This document shows, piece by piece, positions 15,498 to 16,706 of a DNA stretch of 16,706 bases. How positions within the stretch are numbered: the first letter of the stretch is position 1; each line of letters opens with the position of its first letter. The notes under the pieces are model-generated. The model searched no databases and was not told where the DNA came from. It saw nothing but the letters and a program-made list of their open reading frames with translations. Position numbers and translations under genes: made by a program. This stretch comes from JAKAGZ01 sp964412105 (GTDB lineage Bacteria > Bacteroidota > Ignavibacteria > Ignavibacteriales > Ignavibacteriaceae), in the NCBI GenBank assembly GCA_964412105.1, contig CAYPNM010000057.1:1-16706 (forward strand). The letters are read 5' to 3'.

Positions 15498-15884
15498 TTA
15501 TCTCTTGGAAAACTGAAATCTTTTTCTCGCTTTCGGACGTCCGTATTTCTTACGTTCTACCATTCTTGGATCCCTTTTTAAAAATCCCTCGGGCTTAAGT
15601 TGTTTTCTAAACTCAGGATTAATTGCTTCTAGTGCTCTGGAGATTCCAAGTCTGATTGCCTGTGCCTGTCCTGTTGTTCCACCACCCTGCACATTAGCCA
15701 TCACATCATAAGACCCGGCTGTGTTCGTAACATTAAGTGGACCAAGAATATCTTCTCTGCTTAAAAGCTGCGGGAAAGCTGCTTCAAACTCTCTTCCATT
15801 TACAGTAATCTTTCCATTGCCGTTTCTCAGTATCACTCTCGCTACAGATGTTTTTCTCCTTCCAACATAAATCTGATCTGCCAT
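15498..15884 (-). CDS. rpsI: Ribosomal protein S9
   Basis: A 128-residue small-subunit protein. The N-terminus YVGRRKTSVARVILRNGNGK, the central VQGGGTTGQAQAIRLGISRAL and the C-terminus DPRMVERKKYGRPKARKRFQ are diagnostic; the basic C-terminal tail ending in FSKR reaches the P-site tRNA in known ribosomes. An AAGGA Shine-Dalgarno lies 7 bases before the ATG and overlaps the rplM stop; the intergenic space is 10 bases. Same operon as rplM. Confidence 0.98.
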   Translation of the reverse strand: MADQIYVGRRKTSVARVILRNGNGKITVNGREFEAAFPQLLSREDILGPLNVTNTAGSYDVMANVQGGGTTGQAQAIRLGISRALEAINPEFRKQLKPEGFLKRDPRMVERKKYGRPKARKRFQFSKR

Positions 15885-15894
15885 ATCCGATTCC

Positions 15895-16335
15895 TTATAA
15901 AATTATTGCTTCCGGTTTCTGTGCTTTATGTGGATGTTCCGAACCGGAGTAAACTTTTAATTTCTTAATTAATTTATTTCCTAATCTGTTTTTGGGAAGC
16001 ATTCCTTTAACTGCGCTTTGTATAATATACTCAGGTTTTTTTGCCATTAGCTCTTCATAACTCCTTACCTTTAAACCGCCGGGATAGCCACTATGGTGAG
16101 CATAAGTCTTCAAGAATTCTCTTTTGCCGGTAACTTTTACTTTGTCTGCATTAATCACTACAACAAAGTCACCGGTATCAGAATTAGGTGTAAAGGTCGG
16201 TTTGGTTTTCCCGCGAATTATTGATGCAACTTTGCTGGCTAATCTTCCCAACACTTGGTCTTTAGCATCTACAATTACCCAGTTACGCTGTGCATTTTCA
16301 GTGCTTATAAATTTAGTCTGCTTCTCTTGTTTCAA
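15895..16335 (-). CDS. rplM: Ribosomal protein L13
   Basis: A 146-residue large-subunit protein. The blocks NWVIVDAKDQVLGRLASKVA, RGKTKPTFTPNSDTGDFVVV, YAHHSGYPGGLKVRSYEEL and AVKGMLPKNRLGNKLIKKLKVY are diagnostic. The start is TTG at 16335: a full AAGGAGG Shine-Dalgarno is 6 bases upstream and no ATG occurs near the N-terminus. First gene of the rplM-rpsI operon, with a good promoter about 80-110 bases upstream. Confidence 0.98.
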   Translation of the reverse strand: MKQEKQTKFISTENAQRNWVIVDAKDQVLGRLASKVASIIRGKTKPTFTPNSDTGDFVVVINADKVKVTGKREFLKTYAHHSGYPGGLKVRSYEELMAKKPEYIIQSAVKGMLPKNRLGNKLIKKLKVYSGSEHPHKAQKPEAIIL

Positions 16336-16341
16336 GCTTTT

Positions 16342-16348
16342 CCTCCTT
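16342..16348 (-). promoter_or_regulatory. Consensus Shine-Dalgarno deciding the rplM TTG start
   Basis: AAGGAGG on the - strand, 6 bases before the TTG at 16335. It is the strongest ribosome-binding site I see in the window and confirms the non-ATG start. Confidence 0.85.
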
Positions 16349-16416
16349 GTCCAGGCCCGTTCTAATCTGTTGGGACTGATGAAACCATATAAATCTTTTC
16401 AAAATAAAGAGCACTA

Positions 16417-16445
16417 AAAATACCCTGAAAGCGGGAAAATGTCAA
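16417..16445 (-). promoter_or_regulatory. Candidate promoter for rplM-rpsI
   Basis: A perfect TTGACA (16445-16440) and TATTTT (16422-16417), spaced by exactly 17 bases on the - strand. The predicted start site is near 16410, giving a leader of about 75 bases. That leader contains an imperfect hairpin at 16352-16378 (CAGxCCC/GGGxCTG) just upstream of the Shine-Dalgarno. Confidence 0.55.
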
Positions 16446-16706
16446 GATATTAAAGATTTTGATGGTATATCAATTATTGCGATTTGGGCACTTTCCTGAT
16501 TTGAAATAAGGAAAATTAGTAATTGCAAAAATAATCTCGTCCCCGAAGAATATGAAAAACTCAAACCGCTTTTAGATTAAAAACCCGAATTATTATGCCT
16601 CCTGAGACAGCACCTGACAGGTCAGATGTAAAATTATTTGGATCTGCCCAATATAACCTTCTTTCAGTCACTCCTCAGATTACGCTTCAGATACTCTCTG
16701 AAAACG
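16446..16706. other. Unassigned sequence upstream of rplM
   Basis: No gene can be supported here. On the + strand a frame from an ATG at 16595 stays open to the window edge for 37 codons (beginning MPPETAPDRSDVKLFG). It has no Shine-Dalgarno and no recognised similarity, but could be the start of a divergent gene. Another + frame ends with VPEEYEKLKPLLD and a TAA near 16580, with a stop codon shortly before it. An 11-base palindrome, ACCTGACAGGT, lies at 16612-16622. The - strand is closed in all three frames near the edge. Confidence 0.3.

Noticed and set aside
1..16706. Mobile elements, CRISPR arrays, tRNA or rRNA genes, defence genes
   Set aside because: I saw no transposase, integrase, direct-repeat array, tRNA cloverleaf or rRNA sequence on either strand; the region is conserved core chromosome.

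Overview
This window is ordinary low-GC bacterial chromosome dominated by conserved housekeeping genes. The gene order rplM-rpsI / rpsB-tsf / pyrH-frr and gmk-rpoZ-coaBC, a lipoprotein with a Bacteroidota-style relaxed lipobox, Omp85-type outer-membrane machinery, a DUF1460 amidase-like protein and CoaBC active-site motifs of the PAxDxDMY / ASGLxGxGR type all suggest a Gram-negative member of the Bacteroidota/Chlorobiota/Ignavibacteriota group. My best guess is Ignavibacteria; this is inference from gene content, not a phylogeny.

Layout. Two genes lie on the + strand at the left: the 3' end of an endonuclease IV gene (1-396) and a ClC-type anion channel/transporter with a cytosolic RCK_C-like tail (530-2200). 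Everything else is on the - strand. Read in the direction of transcription (right to left) it comprises: ribosomal proteins L13 and S9 (16335-15498) behind a good sigma70-like promoter; S2 and EF-Ts (15360-13474), preceded by a structured leader and closed by an intrinsic terminator; UMP kinase and ribosome recycling factor (13404-12046), closed by a second intrinsic terminator; an envelope cluster of a membrane-anchored YkuD-fold protein, a lipoprotein and an Omp85 protein (11890-8519) with its own promoter; and a long cluster yicC-gmk-rpoZ-coaBC-udg-dnaB-DUF1460 (8410-2207) with overlapping or closely spaced genes. The last gene converges on the ClC gene, with 6 bases between the stop codons.

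Functionally, the right half supplies translation (L13, S9, S2, EF-Ts, RRF) and pyrimidine nucleotide supply (PyrH). The centre deals with the envelope. The left half combines RNA turnover (YicC), GMP phosphorylation, RNA polymerase omega, coenzyme A synthesis, uracil repair and the replicative helicase.

The sequence contains a 100-N scaffold gap at 14370-14469 inside the rpsB 3' end. The gap is flanked by the same 28 bases on both sides; merging those copies gives a clean rpsB stop codon 4 bases before tsf, so the apparent S2-EF-Ts fusion is an artefact.

I found no mobile element, CRISPR array, tRNA, rRNA or defence system. The points most worth a second look are a YkuD-fold protein that has lost its catalytic Cys and His and sits with a lipoprotein and an Omp85 protein, an 8-G homopolymer in that Omp85 gene, a multi-segment stem-loop leader upstream of rpsB, and ClC pore substitutions combined with an RCK_C-like domain.
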